A stretch of 64,000 nt of DNA from Lentzea sp. NBRC 105346 (GCF_030269605.1 NZ_BSTQ01000006.1:361574-425573); one strand, 5' to 3'; numbered from the stretch's first letter, positions 25,930-36,749 are shown. Program-made: numbers and translations. The notes: generated from the sequence alone by a model not told the origin.

Positions 25930-26727
25930 TCAGTCCGCCGAAGTCCACATCGGTTCGTCGTCGACGCTGACGAAGTTCGTCAACGTCGCCTCGCGTTCGG
26001 TGGCGTCCGCGAAGTCCTGGTACAGCCCGAGAAGGTGAGTGGTCATCGCGATCCGCGCGCCGACCTCGTCCCGGCGCCGCAACCACATCACCACCTGCTG
26101 GTGGTCGTTGGCCGACCGGTTGTGCACCGAGCGGGTGGCCGTGGAACGGCGATAGGCGCGCAGCTGCGGCACCAGGGCCAGGTACAGCTTCTCGAGCAGC
26201 CGGTTGTGACTGGCGCGCACGATCGCGAGGTGGAAGGCCTCGTCGGCCTCGATCGCGTCGGCGAGTTCGGTGGCCCGCTGGTACATCGTGGAGAGCTTGG
26301 CGATCTCGTCCAGTTCACCCTCGGTGGCGCGGGTCGCGGCGAGGCTGGTCGCCGTGGTCTCCAGCGCGATGCGGGTTTCCAGCAGGTCCGGGTCGGAGAA
26401 CTGCTTGCCGGTGAACTGGCGCTCGACGAAGTCGTCCTCGTCCAGGTTGGTGCTGCGCACGTACCAGCCGAGGCCGCGGCGCACCTCGACGATGCCGCGG
26501 TGTTGCAGACTCTGCAATGCGGTGCGCAGCGAGCTGCGGGCGACGTTCAGCTTGCGGGCCAGCTCTGGCTCGGTGGGCAGCTTGTCGCCGGCCGTCAGTG
26601 TGCCGTTCGCGATCTGCGCCTTGAGTTCTTCCTCGATCAGTTCCGGCAGCGGGCGTCGCGAGTCGAGCGGGCTCGCCCAACCCTCGGCCTTGGTATTCCC
26701 TGCGTCAGGGGAGTGGTCCTCGTTCAT
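25930..26727 (-). CDS. GntR-family regulator, FadR/FCD type
   Basis: A 265-residue regulator. A winged HTH occupies about 25-95 (LPTEPELARKLNVARSSLRT, then HRGIVEVRRGLGWYV), and an all-helical FCD effector domain about 105-240 with metal-ligand-type His/Asp residues (DEAFHLAIVRASHN). It acts as a dimer on an inverted-repeat operator. The ATG at 26727 lies after a 45-residue non-homologous extension of the frame. The upstream region is unusually rich in repeated sites (26763-26836) and is shared with a divergent 51-codon gene, so it probably controls itself and that gene. Confidence 0.9.
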   Translation of the reverse strand: MNEDHSPDAGNTKAEGWASPLDSRRPLPELIEEELKAQIANGTLTAGDKLPTEPELARKLNVARSSLRTALQSLQHRGIVEVRRGLGWYVRSTNLDEDDFVERQFTGKQFSDPDLLETRIALETTATSLAATRATEGELDEIAKLSTMYQRATELADAIEADEAFHLAIVRASHNRLLEKLYLALVPQLRAYRRSTATRSVHNRSANDHQQVVMWLRRRDEVGARIAMTTHLLGLYQDFADATEREATLTNFVSVDDEPMWTSAD

Positions 26728-26762
26728 TGTCGGCCCGCCTGGTTTCTGGGTGATCGCACCAG

Positions 26763-26836
26763 GGTAGTCCGGACAGACAACCGATGCAACTTGTCCGTCA
26801 AGCGGTAGTCGGTTGACAGACAACCTACTGCATCGG
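26763..26836. promoter_or_regulatory. multi-site operator region
   Basis: It contains three copies of a GTTGTCTGTC-type motif: 26771-26782 and 26811-26825 on the minus strand and a close match TTGTCCGTCAA at 26791-26801 on the plus strand. Two of them lie in a direct repeat GGTAGTC...GACAGACAACC (26763-26782, 26804-26825). The central part is enclosed by an 8-bp inverted repeat CCGATGCA/TGCATCGG (26781-26788, 26829-26836). It is probably the operator of the FadR-type regulator and the promoter of the divergent small gene. Confidence 0.6.
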
Positions 26837-26912
26837 CACACTGGGAAGCGCCGAAGTGGCACTCAAACAGGACCGCCCACCCTGGTGACCGCTCCGGCGC
26901 GCGGAGGAAGCC

Positions 26913-27068
26913 ATGCCTGTCACCGGAAACGCAGTTGGAATCGCCTTCTTGACCGCAGTCGCCGTCTCGATGATCGGATGGCGAACGGTGGTGACGATCC
27001 TCGGTCTGAGCCTGGTGGTGCTCGTGGTCATCGGGTTCACGAACGTCGTGAACATCATGTCCGGCTGA
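26913..27068 (+). CDS. 51-residue membrane peptide
   Basis: A short gene with a strong ribosome-binding site (GGAGGA, 6 bases before the ATG) and a stop just before a 12-bp terminator. The peptide (starts MPVTGNAVGIAFLTAVAVSM, ends NIMSG) has two hydrophobic stretches (about 8-19 and 25-47), so it is a small membrane protein. No family is recognised. It is divergent from the FadR-type regulator and shares its repeated operator region. Signal, immunity or export roles are possible but not shown. Confidence 0.7.
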   Translation: MPVTGNAVGIAFLTAVAVSMIGWRTVVTILGLSLVVLVVIGFTNVVNIMSG

Positions 27069-27080
27069 TCGAGGGGGATG

Positions 27081-27110
27081 ACGACCCCGGCCTGCGGCGG
27101 CCGGGGTCGT
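27081..27110. terminator. hairpin terminator
   Basis: A perfect 12-bp stem (27081-27092 with 27099-27110) with loop TGCGGC, 12 bp after the stop of the 51-residue gene. It ends that short transcript. Confidence 0.8.
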
Positions 27111-27112
27111 CT

Positions 27113-27125
27113 GTTGTCAGACAAC
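27113..27125. promoter_or_regulatory. further GntR-type half-palindrome
   Basis: GTTGTCAGACAAC, a near-perfect palindrome of the same type as the motifs at 26771-26825, lies between the two terminators. It is probably a further binding site for the same regulator. Confidence 0.4.
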
Positions 27126-27137
27126 TTGAGCTCAGAG

Positions 27138-27165
27138 AAAAGGGACGCTGCGGGGCGTCCCTTTT
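27138..27165. terminator. bidirectional hairpin terminator
   Basis: A perfect 11-bp stem (27138-27148 with 27155-27165) with loop TGCGGG; A-rich on one side and T-rich on the other, so it can work in both directions. On the minus strand it ends the candidate RiPP operon 3 bp after the precursor gene. Confidence 0.8.
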
Positions 27166-27168
27166 CGT

Positions 27169-27336
27169 TTACTTGCTCTCGGATTCGTTCGGCCGAACGT
27201 ATACCGTGCTACCCGTCGGCATCTGGCGAAACCACTCGACGCGGTTCACGGGCTGGCCGACGGCAGCCACGCCGGAGTGCCCAGGGTGCTGGGACGCGGG
27301 CTGCTGCGGGGGCGTCACGGACTGGCTCAAGGTCAT
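27169..27336 (-). CDS. candidate RiPP precursor peptide
   Basis: A 55-residue gene directly downstream (47 bp) of the HExxH peptide hydroxylase gene and directly before a terminator. The ATG at 27336 has an AGAAGGA site 5 bases upstream. The N-terminal 30 residues are rich in Gln, Pro, His and Ser (starts MTLSQSVTPPQQPASQHPG), the middle has VNRVEWFRQMP, and the end is STVYVRPNESESK. It has no membrane segment. A short gene next to a peptide-modifying enzyme with a PqqD-like recognition domain is the standard arrangement of a precursor. The site of hydroxylation and any leader cleavage are unknown. Confidence 0.65.
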   Translation of the reverse strand: MTLSQSVTPPQQPASQHPGHSGVAAVGQPVNRVEWFRQMPTGSTVYVRPNESESK

Positions 27337-27382
27337 GGATCCTTCTATCAGAAACCGCCCATTGTGGACAGTTAAGAGACGG

Positions 27383-28612
27383 TTACGAAGAGCGAATCAG
27401 CTGCCAATGCAGCAGACCTCGCAATCCGGTGGAGGCACGATCGCGCGCCACCTCCGGCGAGACGACCCACTGTTCCGTCAAGCGGGACACGAGCTCGTCG
27501 ACGTCGAGTTCATCGGCCTGGTCACCGATCAACTGAAGTACGTCGGCGGCATCCGGGTCGATCCAGTACAGCTCAAGCGGGCTAACCGTTCTGGCGACTA
27601 TGCCCCGGCCGCCCGCCATGCGCCTGCCGAGTCGCACGATCGGGTCTGGCGCAAGCCTTCCCGTGATCGCGAACGCGGCGTGCGCCGTCTCACGATGCGG
27701 AAGCTCGGGCAACGCCAGGAGTCCTTTGAGGAGGACCCGTGCGTCTTCGCCGAGCAGTTCCGCGTGTTCCACCAGCCAGCGGCCGAGTTCGGCCGCCCGC
27801 TCCGCTGCTTTGGGCAGCAGCGAACCAGGCCCGACGGCGCAGTGCCCGCCGGTCACTCCCGCGTCCGCCGCGAACCGGTGCATACAGGTGTACGCATGCC
27901 ACGCGGCAACGGTTTGCTCCATCGGCCATGATTTGTTCGACCACGGCGTAACAAACTCTTCGGCAGTGTCGCTTTCGAGGCCAAGAAACTGCCGTGTGAT
28001 GGCGAAGTCGAAGAATTTTTGATGGGCGGCCTCGTGTACGAGGCCTTCGGCCACTTCGATCGGTGTCGCCGGCGCGTCGATGAGCACCAGGCCGGGGAAA
28101 TAGCGTGAAGACGCCGACGCGAGGCCCTGTGAGGTGTCGGGATCCAGCACGGCGAACAGGTTCACGTGCGCCAGCAGGTCTTCGACGAGGCCTGGGCTCA
28201 CCTTCTGGGCGAGCAACACGCCTTGTTCCACGATCGAGAACGCCTGCTCGAACCGCCGTCCGCTGGTGAGCATTCGCAGTCCCGGCTGGGTCTGGATGAT
28301 CTGCAACAGCGGCGTGAGCGGCACGTGCGCGCGGTCGTCGGCGATGACCGGCAGGCCGTGCGCCGAGCGGGTGGCGCCGAGCGCTTCCCTGGCATCGATC
28401 AGTTCACGCCGGGTGATGCCGGCGCGGCCGGCCAGTGCCTCGCCGACGAGGTAGCGGACCGGCGGGCTGTCCAGCAGGTCGTCGGTGACTTCCCCCATGT
28501 CAGGACAGAGCAGCTCGACCGCGAGCGAATACAAGGCTCGTCGCTCAGCGATCAAGGTGTCGGCGGGCGCGATCGTCGCGTGGACCGACTCAACTGCCGG
28601 TGGTGTCGCCAT
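27383..28612 (-). CDS. alpha-KG HExxH-type peptide beta-hydroxylase with PqqD-like domain
   Basis: A 409-residue protein. The motif LVHEAAHQKFF (HExxH at 193-197) and surrounding pattern (SSRYFPGLVLIDAP before, WHAYTCMHRF after) match the HEXXH-motif family linked to peptide modification, some members of which are alpha-ketoglutarate-dependent peptide beta-hydroxylases. The C-terminal 65 residues (about 340-405; ELYWIDPDAADVLQLIGDQA, then VSPEVARDRA) look like a PqqD-type RiPP recognition element. Together this suggests it binds and hydroxylates the 55-residue peptide encoded 47 bp downstream. The ATG at 28612 has GAAGGA upstream; the 23 residues before it are not conserved in style. It is divergent from the LAxTG surface protein gene. 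Confidence 0.75.
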   Translation of the reverse strand: MATPPAVESVHATIAPADTLIAERRALYSLAVELLCPDMGEVTDDLLDSPPVRYLVGEALAGRAGITRRELIDAREALGATRSAHGLPVIADDRAHVPLTPLLQIIQTQPGLRMLTSGRRFEQAFSIVEQGVLLAQKVSPGLVEDLLAHVNLFAVLDPDTSQGLASASSRYFPGLVLIDAPATPIEVAEGLVHEAAHQKFFDFAITRQFLGLESDTAEEFVTPWSNKSWPMEQTVAAWHAYTCMHRFAADAGVTGGHCAVGPGSLLPKAAERAAELGRWLVEHAELLGEDARVLLKGLLALPELPHRETAHAAFAITGRLAPDPIVRLGRRMAGGRGIVARTVSPLELYWIDPDAADVLQLIGDQADELDVDELVSRLTEQWVVSPEVARDRASTGLRGLLHWQLIRSS

Positions 28613-28851
28613 CTGTGTTGGGTCCTTCGTACTGTCCCCGACCCTGGATTGAGGGAGCGTACTGGCCGCGCGGCGAGCCATAGCAGGGCCCGTTGAGATT
28701 TATCCCAAGGACGTGCGGGGCGGGGCCGGATGCTCACAGAGACATAACAACTCGGTCTTGGTTCGTACCCTCGGGGCGTACTTCACCCGTTAGGGGGACG
28801 TCGATGGTCTTAGATCCACGCATCCCGCCGATCCCCCGATGGAGTAAACGC

Positions 28852-29511
28852 ATGGCTCTCCCGAGACTGATCAGCGCCCTCGTCGCTGCGTCATTCGCCG
28901 TGACCGCGCTGGCCACCACGGCCTCGGCCGCGCCCGACAAGCCTCTGATCTCCGGCGATGCGCGCGCGAGCGTGTACGCCGGCAACGTGGCACCGGACCA
29001 CGACGACGCGTGCACCGTCGGGAAGCTCACCGGTGAGCCGATCGCGAACGGCGGGTTCACCTTCACGGGTGGCGACAACCAGGCCGACCTCGACATCACC
29101 GCCGTGCCGTCCGGCTTCACGGTGACCGGTGTCGTCGTCAAGGGCGGGCCTGCCTACAACGTCTATCTGGTCGCCCAGCTCGGCGCGCTGCCGTGGAACG
29201 ACTTGCACGCGCCGCTCAACGACAGCGGCAGCCCCGCGGCGATCAGCCACTGGTATGCCTGCGGCATCAAGACCGGTCCGACGAGCGAGAAGCCGAGGGA
29301 GGAGCAGCCGAAGGAGGAGCAGCCGTCCTCGTCGGCCGCGCCGACCAGCTCGACGTCGACCTCGGCTCCGGCTCCGGCGGGTGCCGTGCAGGCCGAGACC
29401 GAGGCGCTCGCTTCCACCGGCTTCGGCTCGCCTTGGCTGATCGGCCTCGGTGCCGCGCTCGTCACCGCCGGTGCGGGCGTGCTCTTCTTCCTGCGTCGCA
29501 AGAGGGCCTAA
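28852..29511 (+). CDS. LAxTG-anchored surface protein
   Basis: A 219-residue exported protein: signal peptide (ISALVAASFAVTALATTASA), a soluble domain of about 120 residues, a low-complexity Glu/Pro/Ser/Thr/Ala linker (EKPREEQPKEEQP onward), then a class E sortase signal LASTG, a membrane helix and RRKRA. The enzyme would be a sortase outside the window. The start at 28852 (GGAG 7 bases upstream) gives a standard signal peptide; an ATG at 28804 with GGGGGA would add 16 residues. It is followed directly by the palindrome array. Confidence 0.85.
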   Translation: MALPRLISALVAASFAVTALATTASAAPDKPLISGDARASVYAGNVAPDHDDACTVGKLTGEPIANGGFTFTGGDNQADLDITAVPSGFTVTGVVVKGGPAYNVYLVAQLGALPWNDLHAPLNDSGSPAAISHWYACGIKTGPTSEKPREEQPKEEQPSSSAAPTSSTSTSAPAPAGAVQAETEALASTGFGSPWLIGLGAALVTAGAGVLFFLRRKRA

Positions 29512-29516
29512 CGGCG

Positions 29517-29899
29517 GTTAGAACCTCTAACAGTTAGACCCTCTAACCGCAGCGAACTCCTCTCGCGGTTAGAGGGTCTAACTGCGGTTAGGGGGCCTAG
29601 CGACCGCGAGGCCTTCGCGCAGTTAAGCCTTCTAACGGTCGCGAAGCTTCGTCCAGTTACGCCTTCTAACGGTCGTGAGACCCCATCCGGTCAGCCCCTC
29701 TGGCGGGTCGCCGGGGTCTTTGTGCGGTTAGGCCTTCTAACGTTCGTGAGACCCGGTCCGGTTAGGCCTTCTAACGGTCGCCAGAGCTTCCTGTGGTTAG
29801 ACCCTCTAACGGTCGCGAAGCCCTCTCGCTGTTAGACCCTCTAACCGTTGCTAGGCACTCTCACAGCGACAAGGGGTCGCAGCCGTTAGAGGGTCTAAC
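29517..29899. repeat. array of twelve 15-bp palindromes
   Basis: Twelve copies of an imperfect palindrome, consensus GTTAGACCCTCTAAC. They start at 29517, 29533, 29568, 29587, 29622, 29656, 29690, 29727, 29761, 29796, 29831 and 29885. In the core they are 34-35 bp apart. Four copies (29533, 29568 inverted, 29796, 29831) plus the one at 29885 (inverted) match the consensus exactly; the copy at 29690 is the most decayed. The spacers are also related (GGTCGCGAAG...), so the real unit is about 34-35 bp. The copies at 29533 and 29568 form an 18-bp perfect stem (29533-29550 with 29565-29582) that can end transcription of the surface protein gene. No reading frame crosses it. It is not a CRISPR: the spacers are related and there are no cas genes. 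Confidence 0.85.
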
Positions 29900-29902
29900 C
29901 GG

Positions 29903-30628
29903 TCAGAACAGCTGTAGCCAGCACGCGGTGTGCAGGCGCCGCACCTCGTACCACGCCTCGACGGCAGCGGCCGAGTAGTCGCCGGGATAGGCGGCGACCG
30001 CGGCCGCCCCGTCGAGGCGTTGCGTGTTCCGCAGGCACGCGAGATCCCATTCGACCGGGCCGCGCCAGGTGTCCTCGAAGTCGTTCCACACCGGACCGGC
30101 CGGCGTCATCAGCACGTTGCCGGGATGCGCGTCACCGTGCAGCGGCCGGGCAATCCCAGACGGCTCATCGGGCAGCACCGCGGACGGGTCGACGCCCAGG
30201 ATGTCGTCGAACGGCAGCCGCGAAGGCAACGGCCCCGGATAACCCGCCAACTCGTCGTGCAACTCGGCCAGCAGCACGGCGAAGTCGGCGGGCGACGGCG
30301 TCCACGAGGAGTCGACCGGCACGTATCGGTTGAAGGACAACGTGAAGCCGTCCCGCACGTGCGGTCCGGGAGGCAGCTCGGCCGAACCCCCGACGACCGG
30401 GAAACCACGATCCGCCAGATAGGCCGACACAGCCAGGTCGCGCGCCAGATACGCCGCCACGTCGGCCCGCACGACCGCGGTGACCGCCGCGACGCGCGCG
30501 ACCACCGGCGCGGGACGCAACCAGATCAACGTGTTGCTGAGATCACGCAGCACCACGGGAGCCGACACGCGAAGGCCGTGCGCGGCAGCCACCGAAACGG
30601 CTGCGCGCACGGCCGGCGAAGCACTCAC
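29903..30628 (-). CDS. aminoglycoside phosphotransferase-family kinase
   Basis: A 241-residue protein of the APH/choline kinase fold. The Brenner motif [10 protein letters not shown] (catalytic Asp) and the metal-binding [17 protein letters not shown] are clear. The N-terminal lobe is short. Such proteins phosphorylate small molecules; whether this one gives drug resistance cannot be told. It starts with GTG, and its stop lies 3 bp from the last palindrome of the array. Confidence 0.85.
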   Translation of the reverse strand: MSASPAVRAAVSVAAAHGLRVSAPVVLRDLSNTLIWLRPAPVVARVAAVTAVVRADVAAYLARDLAVSAYLADRGFPVVGGSAELPPGPHVRDGFTLSFNRYVPVDSSWTPSPADFAVLLAELHDELAGYPGPLPSRLPFDDILGVDPSAVLPDEPSGIARPLHGDAHPGNVLMTPAGPVWNDFEDTWRGPVEWDLACLRNTQRLDGAAAVAAYPGDYSAAAVEAWYEVRRLHTACWLQLF

Positions 30629-30643
30629 GAACGCAGGATCACA

Positions 30644-31153
30644 TCAGCCCTGGGGCAGCAGCGACTGCATTTCGTGGATCTCCTTCTCCTGCGCGGTGAT
30701 GACGTCCTGCGCCAGCTTCTTGGTCGCCGGGTCGGAGCCCTGCTCGACCTCGGTCCGCGCGGACTCCACCGCACCCTGGTGGTGCTGGATCATCAGTCCC
30801 AGCCACTTGCGGTCGAACTCGGCGCCCTTCAGGGCCGCCAGTTCGGACGTGTCGACCATGCCGTGGCCGCCGTGTGAGCCGTGCGTGGACGCACCCCATT
30901 CCTTCAGCCGGGCGTTCAGCTGGTCGATCTCCGGCTGCTGGCCCTGCTCGATGCGGTTCGCCAGGTCGATCAGCCCGGTGTTCTCCGTCCGGGTCTCCAC
31001 GAGCTTCGCCATCGTCAGCGCCTGCTCGTGGTGCGGGACCATCTCCTGGGCGAACTTCACGTCGGCGTCGTTGTGCGCCGGCTCCGAGGAGCCGCACGCG
31101 GTGAGCGCAGCGAGCATCGCCACGCCGATGAGCGCGGTACGCAAGATGTTCAT
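30644..31153 (-). CDS. DUF305 lipoprotein
   Basis: A 169-residue exported lipoprotein (lipobox LTAC, Cys about 20) with the two DUF305 histidine signatures MVPHHEQAL and MIQHHQGAV. The family is ferritin-like and is often linked to metal or copper handling. AAAGGA abuts the ATG at 31153. It follows a DUF6153-like gene by 40 bp, a pairing seen in other actinobacteria. Confidence 0.9.
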   Translation of the reverse strand: MNILRTALIGVAMLAALTACGSSEPAHNDADVKFAQEMVPHHEQALTMAKLVETRTENTGLIDLANRIEQGQQPEIDQLNARLKEWGASTHGSHGGHGMVDTSELAALKGAEFDRKWLGLMIQHHQGAVESARTEVEQGSDPATKKLAQDVITAQEKEIHEMQSLLPQG

Positions 31154-31193
31154 TCCTTTGTTCGGGCTTGTGGGAGACGGGGGCGTGGTCTCC

Positions 31194-31457
31194 TCACAAC
31201 CGCAACACGACCAACCGGGTCGGCACCGCGACCGCCACGGGCACCGCACGCGGCAACAGCACCGCCGCGGTCCTCGCCGGAGGCGGTGGGGAAGTGGTAC
31301 CGGAAGCCGTCGTCTTCCGCACGGCGACCAGGCCGGCGACCGTCACGACCAGGCCCAGGCACAGCTCCGCGCCCGGCTGGTCGTCGACGTGCCCGACCTG
31401 ATGCATCGCGAACACACCGAACAGCAGCGTGAACACGACCAGCGCGCGGGTTGGCAC
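31194..31457 (-). CDS. DUF6153-like small membrane protein
   Basis: An 87-residue protein with two hydrophobic segments: [20 protein letters not shown] and [16 protein letters not shown], followed by a proline-rich tail. The FGVFAMH pattern resembles DUF6153. It is co-directional with and 40 bp upstream of the DUF305 gene, and divergent from ctaD. The function is unknown. Confidence 0.65.
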   Translation of the reverse strand: MPTRALVVFTLLFGVFAMHQVGHVDDQPGAELCLGLVVTVAGLVAVRKTTASGTTSPPPPARTAAVLLPRAVPVAVAVPTRLVVLRL

Positions 31458-31580
31458 GCGCCGAAGAATACGTGTGACCTGCGCTACGCTGCCCGGCCCA
31501 CCCGCGAGGTGCTGATCGCCGTTGTCTACGATCCGGTGAGATTTCCCGAACGACTGGTCCCACCAAGGCCTGGAGGCACC

Positions 31581-33368
31581 GTGACGGCCGTAGCCCCGCA
31601 GCCGATCGCCACGCGTCCGTACCCGACGCGCAAGGCGGTCAAGGGCTCATTCCTGCTGCGGATGTTCCGCACCACGGACCACAAGCAGATCGGCATCCTT
31701 TACCTGGTCACGAGCTTCGCCTTCTTCATGGTCGGCGGCGCGATGGCCATGCTGATGCGGTCCGAGCTGGCTCGGCCGGGTCTGCAGTTCCTGTCGCAGG
31801 AGCAGTTCAACCAGCTGTTCACCATGCACGGCACGATCATGCTGCTGCTGTACGCGACGCCGATCGTCTTCGGTTTCGCGAACTTCATCATGCCGCTGCA
31901 GATCGGCTCGCCGGACGTCGCGTTCCCGCGGCTCAACGCCTTCTCGTACTGGCTGTACCTGTTCGGCGGCCTGATCGTGATGTCGGGCTTCATCACCCCC
32001 GGTGGTGCCGCCGACTTCGGGTGGTTCGCCTACACGCCGCTGTCGAACGCCATCCACTCGCCCGGTGTCGGCGCCGACCTGTGGATCACCGGCCTGGTGA
32101 TCGGTGGTCTGGGCACGATCCTCGGTGCGGTCAACATGATCACCACGGTGGTCTGCCTGCGCGCGCCCGGCATGACGATGTTCCGGATGCCGATCTTCAC
32201 CTGGAACATCCTGGTGACGTCGATCCTCGTGCTGCTGGCGTTCCCGATCCTGACCGCCGCGCTGCTCGGTCTGCTCGCCGACCGCCATCTCGGTGCGCAC
32301 GTGTTCGACCCCGCCAACGGCGGCGTGATCCTGTGGCAGCACCTGTTCTGGTTCTTCGGCCACCCCGAGGTCTACATCGTCGCGTTGCCGTTCTTCGGCA
32401 TCGTGTCGGAGATCTTCCCGGTGTTCAGCCGCAAGCCCGTCTTCGGCTACAACGGCCTGGTCTACGCGACGCTCGGCATCGCGGCCCTGTCCGTCGCCGT
32501 GTGGGCGCACCACATGTACGCCACCGGCGCCGTGCTGCTGCCGTTCTTCGCCTTCATGACGTTCCTCATCGCGGTCCCGACCGGTGTGAAGTTCTTCAAC
32601 TGGATCGGCACGATGTGGAAGGGCTCGCTGACGTTCGAGACCCCGATGCTGTTCAGCGTCGGCTTCATCGTCACGTTCCTCTTCGGTGGTCTCTCCGGCA
32701 TCCTGCTCGCCGCGCCGGCGATCGACTTCCACGTGTCGGACACGTACTTCGTCGTCGCGCACTTCCACTACGTGCTCTACGGCACGATCGTGTTCGCCAC
32801 GTTCGCGGGCATCTACTTCTGGTTCCCGAAGATCACCGGCCGCATGCTCGACGAGCCGCTGGGCAAGCTGCACTTCTGGACCACGTTCCTGGGCTTCCAC
32901 GGCACGTTCCTCGTCCAGCACTGGCTGGGCAACGAGGGCATGCCGCGCCGGTACGCGGACTACCTCGCGTCCGACGGCTTCACGACGCTGAACACGATCT
33001 CCACGATCGGTGCCTACGTGCTCGGTGCGTCGACGCTGCCGTTCATCTGGAACGTCTTCAAGTCGTACCGGTACGGCGAGGTCGTCACGGTGGATGACCC
33101 GTGGGGCTTCGGCAACTCGCTGGAGTGGGCCACCTCGTGCCCGCCGCCGCGGCACAACTTCACCGAGCTGCCCCGGATCCGTTCCGAGCGCCCGGCGTTC
33201 GAGCTGCACTACCCGCACATGGTCGAGCGCATCCGCAACGAGGGCCACGTGACCTTCACCGGCAAGGCGATCGCGCACAAGGACGCTCCGCCCGCTCTGT
33301 CGGAGATGGCGGGCGCCGCCATTCAGTCGGGGACGGCCAGCGAGAATTCGCAGTCCGACCACAAGTAA
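31581..33368 (+). CDS. ctaD: cytochrome c oxidase subunit I (aa3 type)
   Basis: The 595-residue catalytic subunit of the aa3 terminal oxidase, a membrane protein that reduces oxygen and pumps protons. It has 12 helices. Metal ligands are visible: FTMHGTIM (heme a), [15 protein letters not shown] (CuB His and the cross-linked Tyr), WAHHMYATG (CuB His-His) and [11 protein letters not shown] (heme a3/a His). The GTG at 31581 has TGGAGG upstream and starts the conserved [12 protein letters not shown]; the longer frame is not homologous. A terminator follows, then serB, as in mycobacteria. Confidence 0.97.
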   Translation: MTAVAPQPIATRPYPTRKAVKGSFLLRMFRTTDHKQIGILYLVTSFAFFMVGGAMAMLMRSELARPGLQFLSQEQFNQLFTMHGTIMLLLYATPIVFGFANFIMPLQIGSPDVAFPRLNAFSYWLYLFGGLIVMSGFITPGGAADFGWFAYTPLSNAIHSPGVGADLWITGLVIGGLGTILGAVNMITTVVCLRAPGMTMFRMPIFTWNILVTSILVLLAFPILTAALLGLLADRHLGAHVFDPANGGVILWQHLFWFFGHPEVYIVALPFFGIVSEIFPVFSRKPVFGYNGLVYATLGIAALSVAVWAHHMYATGAVLLPFFAFMTFLIAVPTGVKFFNWIGTMWKGSLTFETPMLFSVGFIVTFLFGGLSGILLAAPAIDFHVSDTYFVVAHFHYVLYGTIVFATFAGIYFWFPKITGRMLDEPLGKLHFWTTFLGFHGTFLVQHWLGNEGMPRRYADYLASDGFTTLNTISTIGAYVLGASTLPFIWNVFKSYRYGEVVTVDDPWGFGNSLEWATSCPPPRHNFTELPRIRSERPAFELHYPHMVERIRNEGHVTFTGKAIAHKDAPPALSEMAGAAIQSGTASENSQSDHK

Positions 33369-35336
<1,968 letters not shown>

Positions 35337-35344
<8 letters not shown>

Positions 35345-35789
35345 GCGCGTCGCGCTGCCCGCGTACGTGGACGGCGAATGCGTGTTCTGCCTGATCGTCG
35401 ACGGCCGTGCGCCCGCCAGCGTCGTGTACTCCGACGACGCCCTGCTCGCGTTCATGGACCTGCGCCCGGTGACGACCGGTCACCTGCTCGTGATCCCTCG
35501 CGCGCACAGCGAAGGCTTGGCGGACCTGCCTGCTCCACTGGGGTCGCGGATGTTTTCGGTGGGGCAGTCGCTAGCGGGTGCACTGCGCCGCACCGGCCTG
35601 CGGTGCGAGGGCGTCAACATCTTCCTGGCCGACGGCGTTGCCGCAGGTCAGGAGATCTTCCACGTCCACCTGCACGTGATCCCGCGCTACGCTGGAGACG
35701 GTTTCCGGCTGTCCGCGGACTCGCGAGTCCGCGCACGGTCCGAACTGGACGAGGTCGCCGCCGGCATCCGATCCAAATTGGATGCGTGA
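35337..35789 (+). CDS. HIT-family nucleotide hydrolase
   Basis: A 150-residue protein with CVFCLIVDG (zinc-type Cys pair common in the family) near the start and the histidine triad HVHLHVIPR near residue 113. It hydrolyses nucleotide phosphoramidates or Ap4A-like compounds. The ATG at 35337 overlaps the preceding gene by 8 bases. It is the last gene of the serB operon. Confidence 0.92.
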
Positions 35790-35820
35790 ACGGGCCGTTG
35801 ACAGCTCTCAGAGCCCGAAA

Positions 35821-35843
35821 TTGTCAGACCCGCTCGGTACGCT
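35821..35843 (+). promoter_or_regulatory. PafBC (RecA-NDp)-type promoter
   Basis: TTGTCAGAC, 8 bases, then TACGCT. This matches the RecA-independent DNA damage promoter of actinobacteria (TTGTCRGTG-N8-TANNNT) except for the last G of the first box. The same TTGTCAGACC...CGGTAC arrangement occurs at 63847-63869. It faces the NmrA-like gene 90 bp downstream. Confidence 0.55.
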
Positions 35844-35933
35844 TGAGCGAAATAGGAAGCGCGCGGGGGCGGCGTGCGGGATCGCCCGGGAGTAGGACAG
35901 GGGCTGACCTAGATCGACCGTAACGTCCGACGC

Positions 35934-36749
35934 ATGACGATCCTGGTGACCGGGGCGACCGGCGTAGTAGGGCGGAACGTGGTGCGACAGCTCGTCGAGG
36001 CGGGCGAGGACGTGCGGGCGGTGAGCAGGAATCCAACCGGCGCCCAGGTCTACGCCGACCTGCTGCATCCGGAGACCATCCCGTTCGACGGTGTGGACCG
36101 GATGTACCTGTTCCCGGTCCCTGAGACCGCGCCCTCGGTGGTGGCACGCGCTCGCGATGCCGGGGTGCGGCGGATCGTCGACCTGTCGGCCGCGGCGGTC
36201 ACAATCGGGCTGTACGTGAACCCGGTCGAGCAGGCCGTGGAGGACTCCGGTCTCGAGTGGACACACGTCCGCCCGAGCGGATTCATGGCGAATCTGCTCC
36301 CGGTGTGGGCGCCGACCATCCGCACCGATCGCGAGGTGCGGTACCCGTTCCCGGACGAGGCGGGCGTGCCGGTGCACGAGGCCGACATCGCGGCCGTCGC
36401 GGTGGCCGCTCTGCTGGGGGATGGCCACGTGGGCAAGGCGTACACGGTCACCGGACCCGCGCCGATCACGGCGCGCGAGCAGGTGGCCGCGATCGGGGAG
36501 GCGTTGGGGGAATCGGTGCGGTTCGTCGAGGTCAGTCGCGAGCAGGCGCGCCAGGAATGGATCGCGCGGGGGCACGCACCGGAGTTCGCGGACTTCATGC
36601 TCGGCTTCGTCAGCTATGGCGGCACCGCGGGTGTCGATGACGACTACGGTCCGTTGCTCGAGCCGTGGCCTGGTGTAGAGGAGGCGACCGGGCGGCCGGC
36701 GCGACCCTACGCCGAGTGGGCACGGGACCACGTCGCGGACTTTCGCTGA
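35934..36749 (+). CDS. NmrA/atypical SDR NAD(P)H-binding protein
   Basis: A 271-residue atypical short-chain dehydrogenase. The nucleotide-binding loop is LVTGATGVVGRNVV; the rest resembles NmrA-like and quinone oxidoreductase-like proteins (VRPSGFMANLLPVWAP, AYTVTGPAPITAREQVAAIG). The catalytic Tyr-Lys pair is absent, as is common in this group. It may be a redox sensor or a reductase. A PafBC-type promoter upstream suggests DNA damage control. Its stop codon lies inside a (CTGAC)4 repeat. Confidence 0.85.
   Translation: MTILVTGATGVVGRNVVRQLVEAGEDVRAVSRNPTGAQVYADLLHPETIPFDGVDRMYLFPVPETAPSVVARARDAGVRRIVDLSAAAVTIGLYVNPVEQAVEDSGLEWTHVRPSGFMANLLPVWAPTIRTDREVRYPFPDEAGVPVHEADIAAVAVAALLGDGHVGKAYTVTGPAPITAREQVAAIGEALGESVRFVEVSREQARQEWIARGHAPEFADFMLGFVSYGGTAGVDDDYGPLLEPWPGVEEATGRPARPYAEWARDHVADFR

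Noticed and set aside
29517..29899. CRISPR array
   Set aside because: The repeated unit is a short palindrome, the spacers are related to each other and of 4-39 bp, and there are no cas genes nearby.
31168..31566. Frames on both strands upstream of ctaD
   Set aside because: They overlap the DUF6153-like gene and promoter region and have shadow composition.
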